Assembly: GCA_002345145.1 (NCBI GenBank)
Contig: DDVC01000132.1
Span: 1-46,878, forward strand
Source of the DNA: Bacteroidetes bacterium UBA2322
GTDB taxonomy: Bacteria > Bacteroidota > Bacteroidia > Chitinophagales > UBA2359
Direction of reading: 5' to 3'
DNA length: 46,878 bases
Shown: piece by piece, positions 35,176 to 46,200 of the stretch
Layout: each line of letters opens with the position of its first letter
Numbering within the stretch: position 1 is the stretch's first letter
The notes under the pieces: model-generated
Seen by the model: only the letters and a program-made list of their open reading frames with translations
Databases searched by the model: none
What the model was told of the DNA's origin: nothing
Position numbers and translations under genes: made by a program

Positions 35176-35183
35176 TATCTTTG
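35176..35183 (+). promoter_or_regulatory. -7 promoter box for the membrane protein gene at 35321
   Basis: TATCTTTG followed by C, a full match to the Bacteroidota -7 box, in the lpxD/35321 divergent gap. The resulting leader would be about 130 nt. The -33 element is weak. Confidence 0.45.
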
Positions 35184-35320
35184 CGGTTCTTTTGCATCGT
35201 TTATCGGATTGGCATGGTATAATTGCATTATTTGGAGCTGCTGTATAGCCCCATACCTGCCTTGTACCAAACCTTGCACCTGCTGCTCTACCCTGCCCTT
35301 TTTACTTACTGCCCCTACTA

Positions 35321-36592
35321 ATGGAACTACTTGTAGCTACGGTTTATGTTTTACTTTTTGTGGCGTTGTTGCTTAAATTGCCTTTTTTTGCCGACCAAAC
35401 AGTGCAACGCCCGTGGTGGGTAGCCGCTTTTTTGGTTAAATTGGGGTGTGGCTTTTTTTTTATGCTGGTGTATCAGTACAGATACCATGAAGGAGGCGAT
35501 GCGCTAACCTATTTTACCGCCGGAAAAACTATTTACGATACGTTACACCTAAACCCGCTGTACTTTTTAGAGCTTACCTTTGGCGCTAATGCCCGAAAAC
35601 CACCCGAACATTTAATTGCCATTATAGACGGCATTCCATCATGGAACGATGTGCGTTCTTATACCGCCATTAGGGTAAATGCGCTGGCGCACCTCATTTC
35701 TTTTCATTATTACAGTGTGCATATTATATTGGGCACTTTTTTGTCGTTTTTAGGTTTAACCGGTATTTACCGTTGTTTTTGTTTGTTTTTTCCGCAGTTG
35801 CGCAAGTGGTTTTTTGCTGCCGTTTTTGGGCTTCCGTCTGTGTTGTTCTGGACATCGGGTTTGCATAAAGAGGGTATTTCGCTGCTTTGTATGGGCATGA
35901 TTATGTACCTTTTTTTTTATGCTTTGCTCCACAAGTTCACGCTTAAACTAACCATTTCATTGTTGGTATGGTGTGCGCTACTGGCGCTTATACGCCCCTA
36001 TACGCTGGGGCTGCTGCTGCCTGCCCTGGCTGTGGCGTGGGTGGTAAAACGTTTTACCTTACCTGCCATGCCCACTTTTTTACTGCTGTATGGAGCAGGT
36101 TATTTTGCTTTGTCAGTACTAAGCCTTGTTTCAGATAAACTGAACATTTTTGCTAAACTTGCCGAAATAAGATACTATTTTGTGATGTACAAATTAGGCG
36201 GCAGCGATATAAACCTTAGTTTACTGCCGCCAACGTGGTACCATACCTTGTTAGATATGCCTATGTCTTTAGCTAATGCCCTGCTTCGCCCCGAACCATG
36301 GGGAAATACCGATATGATGCACATAGTGGCAGCTGCCGAAACGCTGTGTTTAACCCTGTTACTTTTAGTGGGTTTGCTGTTTAACCGGCTACGACAAACC
36401 CCTTTTGCTTATTTTTGGTTAGCTTGTTTGTTTTTTATTATTACCTCGCTGCTGCTCATAGGACTTACTACCGATAATTTGGGCGCCATAGTGCGCTACC
36501 GTAGCATACTCATGCCCGTTTGGTTGGGCTTTTGGGTAGTGGCAGCGCTGGGTGGCAAAAACAACCATGAGCAGCCAGCAAAGTTGCTTTAG
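35321..36592 (+). CDS. Polytopic inner-membrane protein, GT-C/polymerase-like
   Basis: 423-aa integral membrane protein with roughly ten hydrophobic helices. Soluble loops carry RYHEGGDALTYFTAGKTIYD (about 52-71), with an acidic GGD near the first long loop as in GT-C glycosyltransferases, and GLPSVLFWTSGLHKEGISLL, an S-x-x-F-W-x-S-G-x-x-K-E pattern that I have seen in Bacteroidota membrane proteins of unknown role. It could be a sugar-transferring or O-antigen-polymerase-like enzyme. It stands alone, between the lpx operon (divergent) and an acyl-CoA dehydrogenase. Membrane location is firm; the function is a guess. Confidence 0.8.
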   Translation: MELLVATVYVLLFVALLLKLPFFADQTVQRPWWVAAFLVKLGCGFFFMLVYQYRYHEGGDALTYFTAGKTIYDTLHLNPLYFLELTFGANARKPPEHLIAIIDGIPSWNDVRSYTAIRVNALAHLISFHYYSVHIILGTFLSFLGLTGIYRCFCLFFPQLRKWFFAAVFGLPSVLFWTSGLHKEGISLLCMGMIMYLFFYALLHKFTLKLTISLLVWCALLALIRPYTLGLLLPALAVAWVVKRFTLPAMPTFLLLYGAGYFALSVLSLVSDKLNIFAKLAEIRYYFVMYKLGGSDINLSLLPPTWYHTLLDMPMSLANALLRPEPWGNTDMMHIVAAAETLCLTLLLLVGLLFNRLRQTPFAYFWLACLFFIITSLLLIGLTTDNLGAIVRYRSILMPVWLGFWVVAALGGKNNHEQPAKLL

Positions 36593-36680
36593 TACAGCAT
36601 TCCAAACTTAGCCATACCCTCCATTTGCCCATTTTAACCTTTTCTGCGGCAAAAAACTATAAAAAAAGGCGGTAAAGTTG

Positions 36681-36688
36681 TATTTTTG
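36681..36688 (+). promoter_or_regulatory. -7 promoter box for the acyl-CoA dehydrogenase gene
   Basis: TATTTTTG followed by C, about 40 bp upstream of the ATG at 36728. This matches TAnnTTTG; no clear -33 element. Confidence 0.5.
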
Positions 36689-36727
36689 CCTATCATTTAA
36701 CCACTCTCAAAAACTTACCTTACCAAC

Positions 36728-37870
36728 ATGAATTTTCAGTTATCTGAAGAGCATTTAATGATACAGAGCGCAGCCCGAGATTTTGCCCAAAATGAGTGCA
36801 AACCCGGCGTAATAGAGCGGGACGAAAAAATGCAACACCCTACCAATTTGGTAAAACGCATGGCAGAATTAGGTTTTCTGGGCATGATGGTTTCGCCCGA
36901 ATACGGCGGCAGCGGCTTAGATACCGTTTCGTATGTACTGGCAATGGAAGAAATCTCAAAGATAGATGCCTCTTGCTCCGTTATCATGTCAGTAAATAAT
37001 TCTTTAGTTTGCTGGGGATTAGAAACCTACGGCAACGAAGAGCAAAAACAAAAATACCTGCCCGATTTGGCAACCGGTAAAATGATTGGCGCTTTTTGCT
37101 TGTCAGAGCCCGAAGCCGGATCCGATGCTACCAGCCAACGCACTACCGCCATTGATATGGGCGACCACTACCTGCTAAACGGCACTAAAAACTGGATTAC
37201 CAGCGGCGGTCATGCCGGCGTTTACTTGGTTATTGCCCAAAGCCATTTAGACAAAAAACATCGGGGCATTAACGCCTTTATTGTAGAGCGCAACTGGAAA
37301 GGCGTTTCGGCAGGAGCAAAAGAAAATAAAATGGGCATTCGCGCCTCCGATACCCACTCCATTATGTTTCAAGACGTAGTAGTGCCCAAAGAAAACCGCA
37401 TAGGCGAAGACGGTTTTGGGTTTAAATTTGCCATGAAAACCCTCGATGGCGGACGCATCGGCATTGCAGCACAAGCCCTTGGTATAGCATCGGGAGCTTT
37501 TGAGCTGGCATTGGCATACTCCAAAGAACGCCAGTCGTTTGGTAAACCTATTTCACACCATCAGGCTATTCAGTTTAAACTTGCCGATATGGCAACCCAA
37601 ATAGAAGCCGCCCGATTGCTTTGCCTTAAAGCCGCTTTCCTTAAAGATACCCACCAGCCCTATGCCACTGCCGCAGCTATGGCTAAACTTTTTGCCTCAG
37701 AAACAGCCATGCAGGTTACTACCGAAGCCGTACAAGTGCATGGCGGATACGGTTATGTAAAAGAGTATCACGTAGAACGACTCATGCGCGATGCCAAAAT
37801 TACCCAAATTTACGAAGGCACCTCCGAAATTCAGCGTATGGTTATTGCCCGAAGTGTAATAGGCAACTAA
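36728..37870 (+). CDS. Acyl-CoA dehydrogenase (short/medium-chain type)
   Basis: 380-aa flavoenzyme introducing the alpha-beta double bond in acyl-CoA, passing electrons to ETF. Domain order is standard: N-terminal helices (NFQLSEEHLMIQSAARDFAQ), a middle beta-domain (FCLSEPEAGSDATS and WITSGGHAGVYLVIA), and a C-terminal helical domain (RQSFGKPISHHQAIQFKLAD). The catalytic base is Glu363 in QIYEGTSEIQR, the position used by short-chain and butyryl-CoA dehydrogenases. Substrate length cannot be set from sequence. It is probably monocistronic; an M43 protease gene follows 68 bp later. Confidence 0.95.
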   Translation: MNFQLSEEHLMIQSAARDFAQNECKPGVIERDEKMQHPTNLVKRMAELGFLGMMVSPEYGGSGLDTVSYVLAMEEISKIDASCSVIMSVNNSLVCWGLETYGNEEQKQKYLPDLATGKMIGAFCLSEPEAGSDATSQRTTAIDMGDHYLLNGTKNWITSGGHAGVYLVIAQSHLDKKHRGINAFIVERNWKGVSAGAKENKMGIRASDTHSIMFQDVVVPKENRIGEDGFGFKFAMKTLDGGRIGIAAQALGIASGAFELALAYSKERQSFGKPISHHQAIQFKLADMATQIEAARLLCLKAAFLKDTHQPYATAAAMAKLFASETAMQVTTEAVQVHGGYGYVKEYHVERLMRDAKITQIYEGTSEIQRMVIARSVIGN

Positions 37871-37938
37871 ACCCAAAACTAACGCTACATAGTAACCGAC
37901 CATCAAAAACAAAAATCAATTTAAACCTTCTTCTTGCA

Positions 37939-39630
37939 ATGAAACAAACCTTATTGCTTTTTCTTTTAGCCGGCTTGTTAATTTTTACCGGCACATTTGC
38001 ACAGGCTCAAGACCATATACGCTGCCTTAGCCACGAAGCACAAGTGTTAAAAGCTGCCCTAAACAAACACTACGCCCGCGATGTGCAAAAAACCTTTGAG
38101 CAGGCTCAAGTTTATGCCCAAGCAAATCCGGCTTCCAAGGGCGGAAACGATATTTTGCGCATTCCGGTAGTAGTACACATAGTTTTTAATACCCCCATCC
38201 AAAACGTGCCCGATGCCGCTGTTCATGAGCAAATTGCTATTTTAAACCGCGATTACCGCCGCCAAAACGCCGACTCAACCCTTACCCGCGATGTGTTTAA
38301 GCCTGTTGCCGGTGATGCCGGAATAGAATTTTACCTCGCCGAGCTTGACCCCTCCGGAAACCCCACCACCGGTATTACCCGCACCCAAACATCGGTAGCC
38401 AACTTTTCGCCACTTGCCAGCATTGATATCTTTGAAATCATCAACCAAATTGTTGCCTGCGGTATCAATCCGTTAGACCTGCTTACCGGCGCGCCTCTTA
38501 CCCCCGCACAAGAAGCCTGCCTAAACTCAGTTTTGGCTTCCTTAGGTGGCTTTGATGCTATGAAATTTAACGACCAAGGCGGTAAAGATGCATGGCCTAC
38601 CGACCGCTACCTAAATATATGGGTTTGCAATATGGACGACGGCAGCGGTGCCGGTACGGTTTTAGGCTTTGCCTACCCGCCCGCTTCTGCACCCAACTGG
38701 CCCGCCGGCAGCGCCGGCACCGCACAAACCGATGGCGTTGTTGTCCACTATCCCGTTTTTGGCAGCACTGCCAACCCCGCACTCTCCACTGCACTTGCCG
38801 CCGTAGTGGGTGAGGGCAGAACCTGCGTACATGAAGTAGGACATTACCTTGGCTTACGACATATTTGGGGCGATGGTGATTGCACACAAGACGACGGCAT
38901 TGCTGATACCCCCTTTTCTGACTCTGCAACGCAACAAATTTGCGACCTTACCAAAAACTCCTGCATGGATACGCCCATTAACTATCCTGATATGATAGAA
39001 AATTACATGGACTATTCAGACGAGGACTGCATGAACATGTTTACCCTTCAACAAATAGCTATTATGCGCGCCATGCTGCTTGGTCCCAGAGTGGGTTTAT
39101 TGGATAACCAACAACAAGCCGCCCCTAACTGTGATTTTATCTCCGATAAAACAACTGCATTAGTTAATGAGCCCATTCAGTTTACCGACCTATCTACCGG
39201 CGGTATCAATGAGTGGTATTGGGCTTTTGGCAATGGAGAGGGCAGCATACTCCAAAGCCCGGTATATGCCTATCCCGAACCGGGTTTATATACCGTTTCT
39301 TTAACTGTGGTAAATCCGCTGGGCAGCGATTTTGAAATCAAGGAAAACCTCATTGAAGTAACTTACCCCGTAGGCGTTACACAGCCCCATTTTGCACAAC
39401 AGGTGCAAATTACCCCCAACCCTACACGCGGTTTCCTTTATGTGCAGCTTCCGGCTACCGATACAGATTTTTCAATTGCTGTATTTAACATAGCCGGACA
39501 AGAAATTATGCGCACCAACGCCAAAAACTACACCACGCTCGACCTGTCTGCACAACCCGATGGCGTTTATATGGTTAAAATAACCGGTCAATCACAAACC
39601 ATTACCCGAAAAACTTTACTCCAAAGGTAA
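37939..39630 (+). CDS. M43-family (pappalysin-like) zinc metalloprotease with PKD and T9SS sorting domains
   Basis: 563-aa secreted protease. A signal peptide (residues 1-~24, ending AQAQ) is followed by a propeptide region, then the M43 catalytic domain with the extended zinc motif HEVGHYLGLRH at 298-308 and a Met-turn context in ENYMDYSDEDCMNMFT. Cysteines (230, 297, 315 and others) may form disulfides. A PKD-like domain (PIQFTDLSTGGINEWYWAFG) comes next. The last ~75 residues (VQITPNPTRGFLYVQL to TRKTLLQR) are a T9SS type A sorting domain, so it is exported by type IX secretion and probably anchored. The substrate is unknown; family members cut extracellular proteins. A strong terminator follows. 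Confidence 0.93.
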   Translation: MKQTLLLFLLAGLLIFTGTFAQAQDHIRCLSHEAQVLKAALNKHYARDVQKTFEQAQVYAQANPASKGGNDILRIPVVVHIVFNTPIQNVPDAAVHEQIAILNRDYRRQNADSTLTRDVFKPVAGDAGIEFYLAELDPSGNPTTGITRTQTSVANFSPLASIDIFEIINQIVACGINPLDLLTGAPLTPAQEACLNSVLASLGGFDAMKFNDQGGKDAWPTDRYLNIWVCNMDDGSGAGTVLGFAYPPASAPNWPAGSAGTAQTDGVVVHYPVFGSTANPALSTALAAVVGEGRTCVHEVGHYLGLRHIWGDGDCTQDDGIADTPFSDSATQQICDLTKNSCMDTPINYPDMIENYMDYSDEDCMNMFTLQQIAIMRAMLLGPRVGLLDNQQQAAPNCDFISDKTTALVNEPIQFTDLSTGGINEWYWAFGNGEGSILQSPVYAYPEPGLYTVSLTVVNPLGSDFEIKENLIEVTYPVGVTQPHFAQQVQITPNPTRGFLYVQLPATDTDFSIAVFNIAGQEIMRTNAKNYTTLDLSAQPDGVYMVKITGQSQTITRKTLLQR

Positions 39631-39680
39631 AACCTCTTAATTCTACCGCGCGCTGTTAGCCGGCAATTTTGTTACAACTT

Positions 39681-39740
39681 AAAGGGTAGCACAACCGCTA
39701 TTGCTGCATATTGTTCAGCAAGTTGGTTGTGTTACCCTTT
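39681..39740 (+). terminator. Long terminator hairpin after the M43 protease gene
   Basis: AAAGGGTAGCACAACC (39681-39696) pairs with GGTTGTGTTACCCTTT (39725-39740) over 16 positions with one G-U pair. An inner GCTG/CAGC stem closes the loop. A T-rich stretch (ccttatttta) follows on the plus strand, 50 bp after the stop at 39630. Confidence 0.8.
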
Positions 39741-39910
39741 CCTTATTTTAGCTAATTTTTAACCCTTACCCCCCCTTTGAGTTGATAAATAATGACCCAA
39801 AGTCAGGAAGTACCATTAATCGGGTTATGAAAGACTCAGGTAAAACCCTATGTAAAAACAAAAGGTAACTACTTGCCTGTATTTTGGTCCTAACTAAATT
39901 CCTTGTTTTA

Positions 39911-39960
39911 TCCGCAAAGTTTGCAAAGACTTGGTGTTCTTTGCGGTTTTTCTTTGCGTA
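39911..39960. repeat. Decayed dispersed intergenic repeat, copy 3
   Basis: CCGCAAAGTTTGCAAAGACT and the bases after it carry several ctttgcg-type units on both strands and align with 14853-14880. Its reverse translation makes a false short reading frame at 39766-39972. Confidence 0.5.
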
Positions 39961-40022
39961 AAATCTTACCAATTAGCCTGCAAATATGCCATGAACCTAC
40001 ATGGTAGGCAGTACCTACGTAG
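39961..40022 (+). repeat. 62-bp direct repeat, copy A
   Basis: The segment starting AAATCTTACCAATTAG matches 40094-40155 at 56 of 62 positions. It contains ctacatggtaggcagtacct, which can form a short stem. It lies outside any gene, between the M43 protease and the giant adhesin. Confidence 0.85.
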
Positions 40023-40040
40023 ATACGCCATTATTTACAA

Positions 40041-40085
40041 AAATCGGTGCAAATCAGCCGCATCGGTGTTATCCGTGTGCTAATT
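40041..40085. repeat. Degenerate cggtg/tccgtg intergenic repeat between the 62-bp copies
   Basis: aatcggtgcaaatcagccgc and the following bases consist of loosely repeated aatcNgtg-like units (aatcggtg, catcggtg, tatccgtg). Such decayed repeats occur between genes in Bacteroidota; I cannot search for further copies. Confidence 0.4.
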
Positions 40086-40093
40086 GCTGCCTT

Positions 40094-40155
40094 AAATCTT
40101 ACCAATTAGTCTGCAAATACGCCATCAACCTGCATGGTGGGCAGTACCTAAGTAG
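40094..40155 (+). repeat. 62-bp direct repeat, copy B
   Basis: Second copy of the repeat at 39961-40022, offset by 133 bp, with six substitutions and no indels. It ends 8 bp before the terminator at 40163. Confidence 0.85.
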
Positions 40156-40162
40156 CTACCAT

Positions 40163-40197
40163 AAAAAACCGTTTTGCGTAAGGCAAAACGGTTTTTT
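40163..40197. terminator. Rho-independent terminator of the giant adhesin gene
   Basis: AAAAAACCGTTTTGC (40163-40177) and GCAAAACGGTTTTTT (40183-40197) form a perfect 15-bp stem with a 5-nt loop, 20 bp past the stop at 40218. It ends in T runs on both strands, so it works both ways. Confidence 0.9.
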
Positions 40198-40217
40198 GTC
40201 TATTCATTCAGGAGAGT

Positions 40218-43200
40218 TTACCGCACCACCATCAACCGCACTTGTGAGCGGCTGCCATCAGCTTGCTGTAACACAGCAAAATAAGTACCTACTGGCAATT
40301 CTCTCAAATCAAGCTCAAGAGTATATTCCGTTTGTGCTTCGGCTTGGGCGTTAAACAACACTGCCACTTCCCTACCATCCACAGCATAAACCGATAAGAG
40401 CAGGTGCTGCTTAGTAGCAGAGGTAAAGCTCACAAAAGCAAGCCCATCAGTAGGATTAGGATAAGCGCCGAGCGTAGTAGCAGTTATGGTTTCGGGGCTA
40501 ACCTCATCTGTTCCCTTACAAGCCCCTACCGTTACTACACTACTTGCTGTAGCCTTGCAGCCGTTGCTTGCCGTAACTGTTACCGTATAAGCGCCACTCA
40601 TGGTGGTGTTAGCAAACGGTCGGCTCAATAAGGCAGTGTTAGCAGTAAAACCATCGGGAGCAAGCCATACATAAGACGTTCCGCCCGATGCCTGAAGCGT
40701 GATAGTGCCATTTAAACACACGTTCTGATTGCCCGTAATGGTGGCAGTAGGCGAGGCTAAAATACTGATGCTGCGCACAGCGCTTGAAGTGCAACCTGCT
40801 GCATTGGTAACAGTTACCACATAATTACCTCCCATGGCAGTTGTAGCATTAGGGCGTTCTAAAACAGAGCCTGTGGCGGTAAACCCTCCCGGTCCGCTCC
40901 ATTGGTAGTTTACCCCGCCCGATGCGTTTATGGTAATGGTACTGCCACTGCAAAAACTGGTAGCTCCGGTAAGAGCAGGTGTAGGTTTGGGGTTTACTAT
41001 TACTACCACACCGGCAGTTGCCTTGCAGCCACCTGTACCTGTAACAGTTACTGTATAAGTGCCTGCCATAACGGCAGTAGCATTGGTTCGGTTAATGGTT
41101 GCTGTTGTAGCCGAAAACCCGGGACCACTCCATTGGTAGCTGATACCGCCCGATGCCGTAAGGGTTATAGTACTGCCTGCACAATAAGTGGTACTGCCGG
41201 TTATAGTGGCAACCGGCATAGCATTTACCGTAACAGCGCGGCTTGCCGATGCCGTACAGCCGCCCGCATTAGTAATCGTTACAATATAGATGCCGCTCAT
41301 GGCAGTAGTGACATCGGGTATAGAAAGGGCAGCGCCGGTAAAGCTAAACCCTCCCGGTCCACTCCACTCGTAGCTCACCCCACCCGATGCGGTAAGGCTG
41401 ATATTGCTACCGGCACAATAGGTGGTAGCGCCTGTTATGCCCGGTGTAAAACCGGCTGTGGTAATAGTAACCGCTACGCTTGCCGAGGTAGTACAACCGG
41501 CGCTGTTGGTAACTGTTACATTATAGTTTCCACTTGTGCCGGTAACAGCTGTTCGGGTAATGGCAGCAGTGGAGGCGGTAAATCCGCCCGGTCCTAACCA
41601 CTGATAGGTATCGCCGCCCGAAGCAGTGAGGTTAATTGTACCGCCCATACAAACCGTTGTTGCGCCGGTAATCAAAGGCATCGGTTTGGGATTTACAAGC
41701 ACATTTACACTGGCGGTAGATTTGCAACCACCTGCGCCGGTAACAGTTACCGTATAAATACCCGACATGGTGGTAGTAGCATTAATTCTGTTGATAGTGG
41801 CAGTACTGCCAATAAAACCCGGTCCGCTCCATTGGTAGCTGATACCGCCCGATGCGGCAAGGGTTATGGTACTGCCTGCACAATAAGTAGTATTACCGGC
41901 AATGTTGGCAACCGGCATAGCATTAACCGTAACAGCGCGGCTTGCCGATGCCGTACAGCCGCCCGCATTGGTAACCGTTACAATATAGGTGCCGCTCATG
42001 GCAGTAGTAGCATTGGGTATTGATAATGCAGCGCCACTAAAACTAAACCCTGCCGGACCGCTCCATTGGTAGTTTACCCCGCCCGATGCCGTAGCAGTGA
42101 GGGTAATAGCATTGCCTTCACAAAATGCAGTAGCGCCATTTATACCTGCGGTAAAGGTAGAAGCGCTAAATCCAACTGTGGCAGCTACCGATGCCGTACA
42201 ACCGTTGCTGTTAGTAACTGTTACGGTATAAGTACCATTAGCGCCGGAGGTAGCCGGTCGGGTCATAGTTGCACCCGATGCGCTAAAACCACCCGGTCCG
42301 CTCCATTGGTAGGTATCGCCGCCGGTAGCCGTAAGGGTTATGGTAGCGCCTAAGCAAACAATAGTTGTACCGGTTATGGCAGGTGTAGGTTTAGGGTTTA
42401 CCGCTACCACCACACTTGCGGTAGATTTGCAGCCGGTAGCATTAGTAACTGTTACTGTATATGTACCAGCCATAACAAGCGTTACATTAGTTCGGCTAAT
42501 GGTAGCGCCACTGTTGCTAAATCCGGGTCCACTCCACTGGTAAGCAACTCCCCCCGATGCCGATAAAACCAAGGTACTACCCACACATACCGAAGTATTG
42601 CCGGTAATAACAGCCTCCGGCGCCGGATTTACCGTAACCGTGCGGCTGGCGGTGGCAAAACACCCACCCGCATTGGTTACCGTTACTACATATACGCCTG
42701 CCATATCTGTGGCAACATTGGGAACAGATAAAGTTGCTCCCAATGAAGTATAGCCGTTAGGTCCGCTCCACTCGTAGCTTACCCCTCCCGATGCTGTGAG
42801 GGTAATAGTATTATCCTCGCAATAAGTAGTAACACCGCTGATGTTTGCCGTTACCACACTTGCCGGAATGAGGCTAACTATTACCGAGGCACTTCCGGTG
42901 CAACCATTGGCATTGGTTACAGTTACGGCATAAAAACCGCCGGTGCCGGTGGTGGCTGTGCGTGTAAGTGTGGCTCCCGATGCAGTATAGCCGCCCGGTC
43001 CTACCCACTGGTAAGAGTCGCCTCCCGATGCTTCAAGTATGATAGAGCCATTGGTACAAACAGTGGTAGGTCCGCTAATTACCACATCGGGCTGAGCTGC
43101 AACACTTACCTCCACACTTGCTAAAGTAGTGCAATAGCTGGCATTGGTCACTGTTACGGTATAAGTGCCACTCATATCGGGCGTTAGGTTGGCTCTGGTC

Positions 43201-46200
43201 ATGGTGGCGGTGTTTACGGCATAACCATTAGGACCACTCCACGCATAGTTCATGCCACCCAATGCGGTTAAGGATAAAAATCCACCTTGGCAATGAATGG
43301 TATCACCCAAAATTTCGGGTTCGGGGCGGGCATTTACCGATACTTTTTTAAGAGCAACGGCGCTACAACCCACTGCATCGGTAACCGTTACCCAGTAATT
43401 GCCTGAGTGGGCAGTAGTAGCATTAGGTATAACAACCTGCGCTCCGGTGGTAGTTAGCCCATCGGGCACATCCCATTGGTAGCTCACTCCACCGGTTGCA
43501 ATGAGGCTAACGGTTTCACCTTCGCAGTAGGTAGCAGCCCCCACAATATCAGCCTGCACAATGGGCGAAAGGTTTACCACCACCCCGGCTACCGAAGTAC
43601 AGCCATTGGCAGCAGTAGCAGTTACGGTATAAGCGCCGGCAGAGCCTACTCCCGCAGTTTGGGTAATGTTAGCGCCCGAAGCCGTAAAACCGCCCGGTCC
43701 GCTCCATTGGTAGCTCACTACGCTGCCCGATGTGGCAGTCAGATTTATTTCTTCATTCCAGCATACGCCGGTAGTACCGCTAATACTAACCAAAGGCGCT
43801 TCGCTCACCGTAACCATCTTGTTGGTAACGGTTACACAGCCGTTTTCGCTGGTAATGGTTACAGTGTATAAGCCGCTCATGGCTGTTGTGGCATTCAGGC
43901 GGGCAATGGTGGGCGAAGTGGTATTGATGGCATACCCATCGGGTCCGCTCCACTCGTATATAGCACCGCCCGATGCCGTAAGGCTGAGCGTATTGCCTGT
44001 ACAGATATTGGCATTGCCCAAAATAACATCGGAGGGTTTAGGATTAACCGTTATCCAAAAATCAATGATGTTGGGTGTACAGCCTACGCCGCTAATGGTA
44101 ACGGTGTATAAACCCTGCTCTAACAAACCGGCATTCGGACGAACAAAATTGGCTGTATTAGCGCTAAACCCGCCGGGTCCGCTCCACTGGTATTGCGAGC
44201 CGCCATGTGCGGTGGTGTTAATTACATCGCCGGCACAAACATAACTGGTAGTGCCGGTTATGTTGCCAACAATATTATTGCCGGTAAGCATGGTTAGGTT
44301 TAAAACATCGGTTTGGCAGCCTACGGTATGCGAATAAATACCCGATGCGGTATAAGTTTGAGCATTTTTTGCCCAGAAATAACTTCCACATGCCACTATA
44401 TCAACCGTGTTGGTGGTGGGAACACCGTATTCAATGGTCAAATCCAAAATATCGGTATGGCAACCGGTAACCTTTGTATAAATGCCCGATGTGGTATAGG
44501 TTTGCCCATTGAGCGCCCATGTATAACTGTTACACGTAGAAACGGTAACTGTATTGGATGTAAGCGGGGTAATGCTAATATCTATGCTTTTAGCAGCCGA
44601 ACAACCATTGGCATCTGTTACGGTTACTATGTATGTACCGGAGGTGGTAATGAGATTTGCTGCGCTGTTGGGGCTGGCTCCGCCGCTCCATTGGTAGCTG
44701 TTGCCCCCCGATGCCAGCAGGGTAACACTGCCGCAACCTTCGGTAGGTCCGCTAATATCGGGCGTAACCGAATTGTTTACCGTTACCGTAAACTCGCAAG
44801 TACCGGTATTGCCCGATGCATCGGTAGCCGTTACGGTTACAGTAGTAGTACCCGCCGGGAAAAACGTGCCCGATGTGGGGCTTGCTACTTTCATCGGGTT
44901 AGGTGTGCAATCATCTGTAGCATCGGGCAGTAAATAGTCCACCGTTGCCCCGCAAACACCCATATCAACCGGTTTTGTAATGTTCATCGGGCAAACAGCG
45001 GTTGGCGGCAGAGCATCTTTAACCGTTACCGTAAACTCGCAAGTAGCCGTATTCCCCGCCAAATCGGTAGCTGTAACCGTTACGGTAGTAGCGCCAATGC
45101 CAAACACACTGCCCGATGCCGGAACCGATGTAACCAGCGACGAAGCGGTGCAGTTATCGGTAGCAGGTGGCAGCGTAAAGGTTACAGGGGCAGTACAAAT
45201 GCCTGCTCCCACAGTGGTTTGGGTTACATTAGCCGGACAAACCACAACGGGCGGCACTGTATCATCAATAGAAACAGTAAAGGAGCAGTTAATGGCATTG
45301 TTGCCGGTGGCATCGGCAGCGCTAAGGGTAACGGTAGTGGTGCCTTGCTGAAAGGTGATGAACCCACTATTGTCGCCGGCGCTGAAATTGCTCATGGGCG
45401 GCGGAAAACCATTAGGGTTACCGCTAAATGTAATGCTCCATAATGCTCCGTTACAGTTGTCAAACAAGGGGCTGGGTATGTTGTAGTTGGCAGTACAGTT
45501 TTGACCCGTATTTATGGGTGTAAGGTTTTGGTTGGCAGGGCAGGTTAAAGCGGGATTTTCATCATCGGCAACAGTTACGGTAAAGGAGCAGGTAGCTGAA
45601 TTACCTCCCGAATCTGTCCCTATTAACGTAACGGTGGTAGCGCCATGCTGAAAGGTAAGGCTACCGCTGTTATTGCCGGCAGTTATACCGCTGATATTAG
45701 CCGGATAGCCGTTGGGGTTATCGCTAAACAGTATGCTCCAAGTAGCGCCCGGGCAGTTATCGGTTATAGGGCTGGGTATGTTGTAGCTGCCGGTACAGTC
45801 GTTGGTGCCATTGCTGCTGGTAGGCACAGTTTGGTTGGTTGGGCAGGTTAGTGTAGGAATTTCATTATCGAGCAGGGTGATGGTAAAATCGCAGGTGGCG
45901 GCTATATTGCCCTGCGCATCAACGCCTATGAGGGTAACACTGGTTGTACCCGGGTAAATGGTTAGCTCGGCGCTGTTACTGCCTTCGGGAATACCCACAA
46001 AATTGGCAGGTAGCCCGTTGGTATTGCCGGTAAACACTGCACCCCAAGTAGCGCCCGGGCAGTTATCTGCCAGTGGGTTTACAATGGTGTATTTACCTGT
46101 GCAATCGCCGGTGCCGTTGCTGCTTGTAGTAGCTATTTGGTTTATTGAGCAGTAAAGCATGGGCGGCTCATCGTCTATTACCGTAGCCACAAACGAACAC

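Noticed and set aside
39766..39972. 68-codon minus-strand frame
   Set aside because: It translates the decayed ctttgcg repeat and the flank of the M43 terminator region; the protein resembles spurious translations of such repeats.
40902..45443. Long plus-strand frames inside the giant adhesin
   Set aside because: They are antisense shadows of the repeat array: periodic, rich in C, S, G and R, and in phase with the 234-bp unit.
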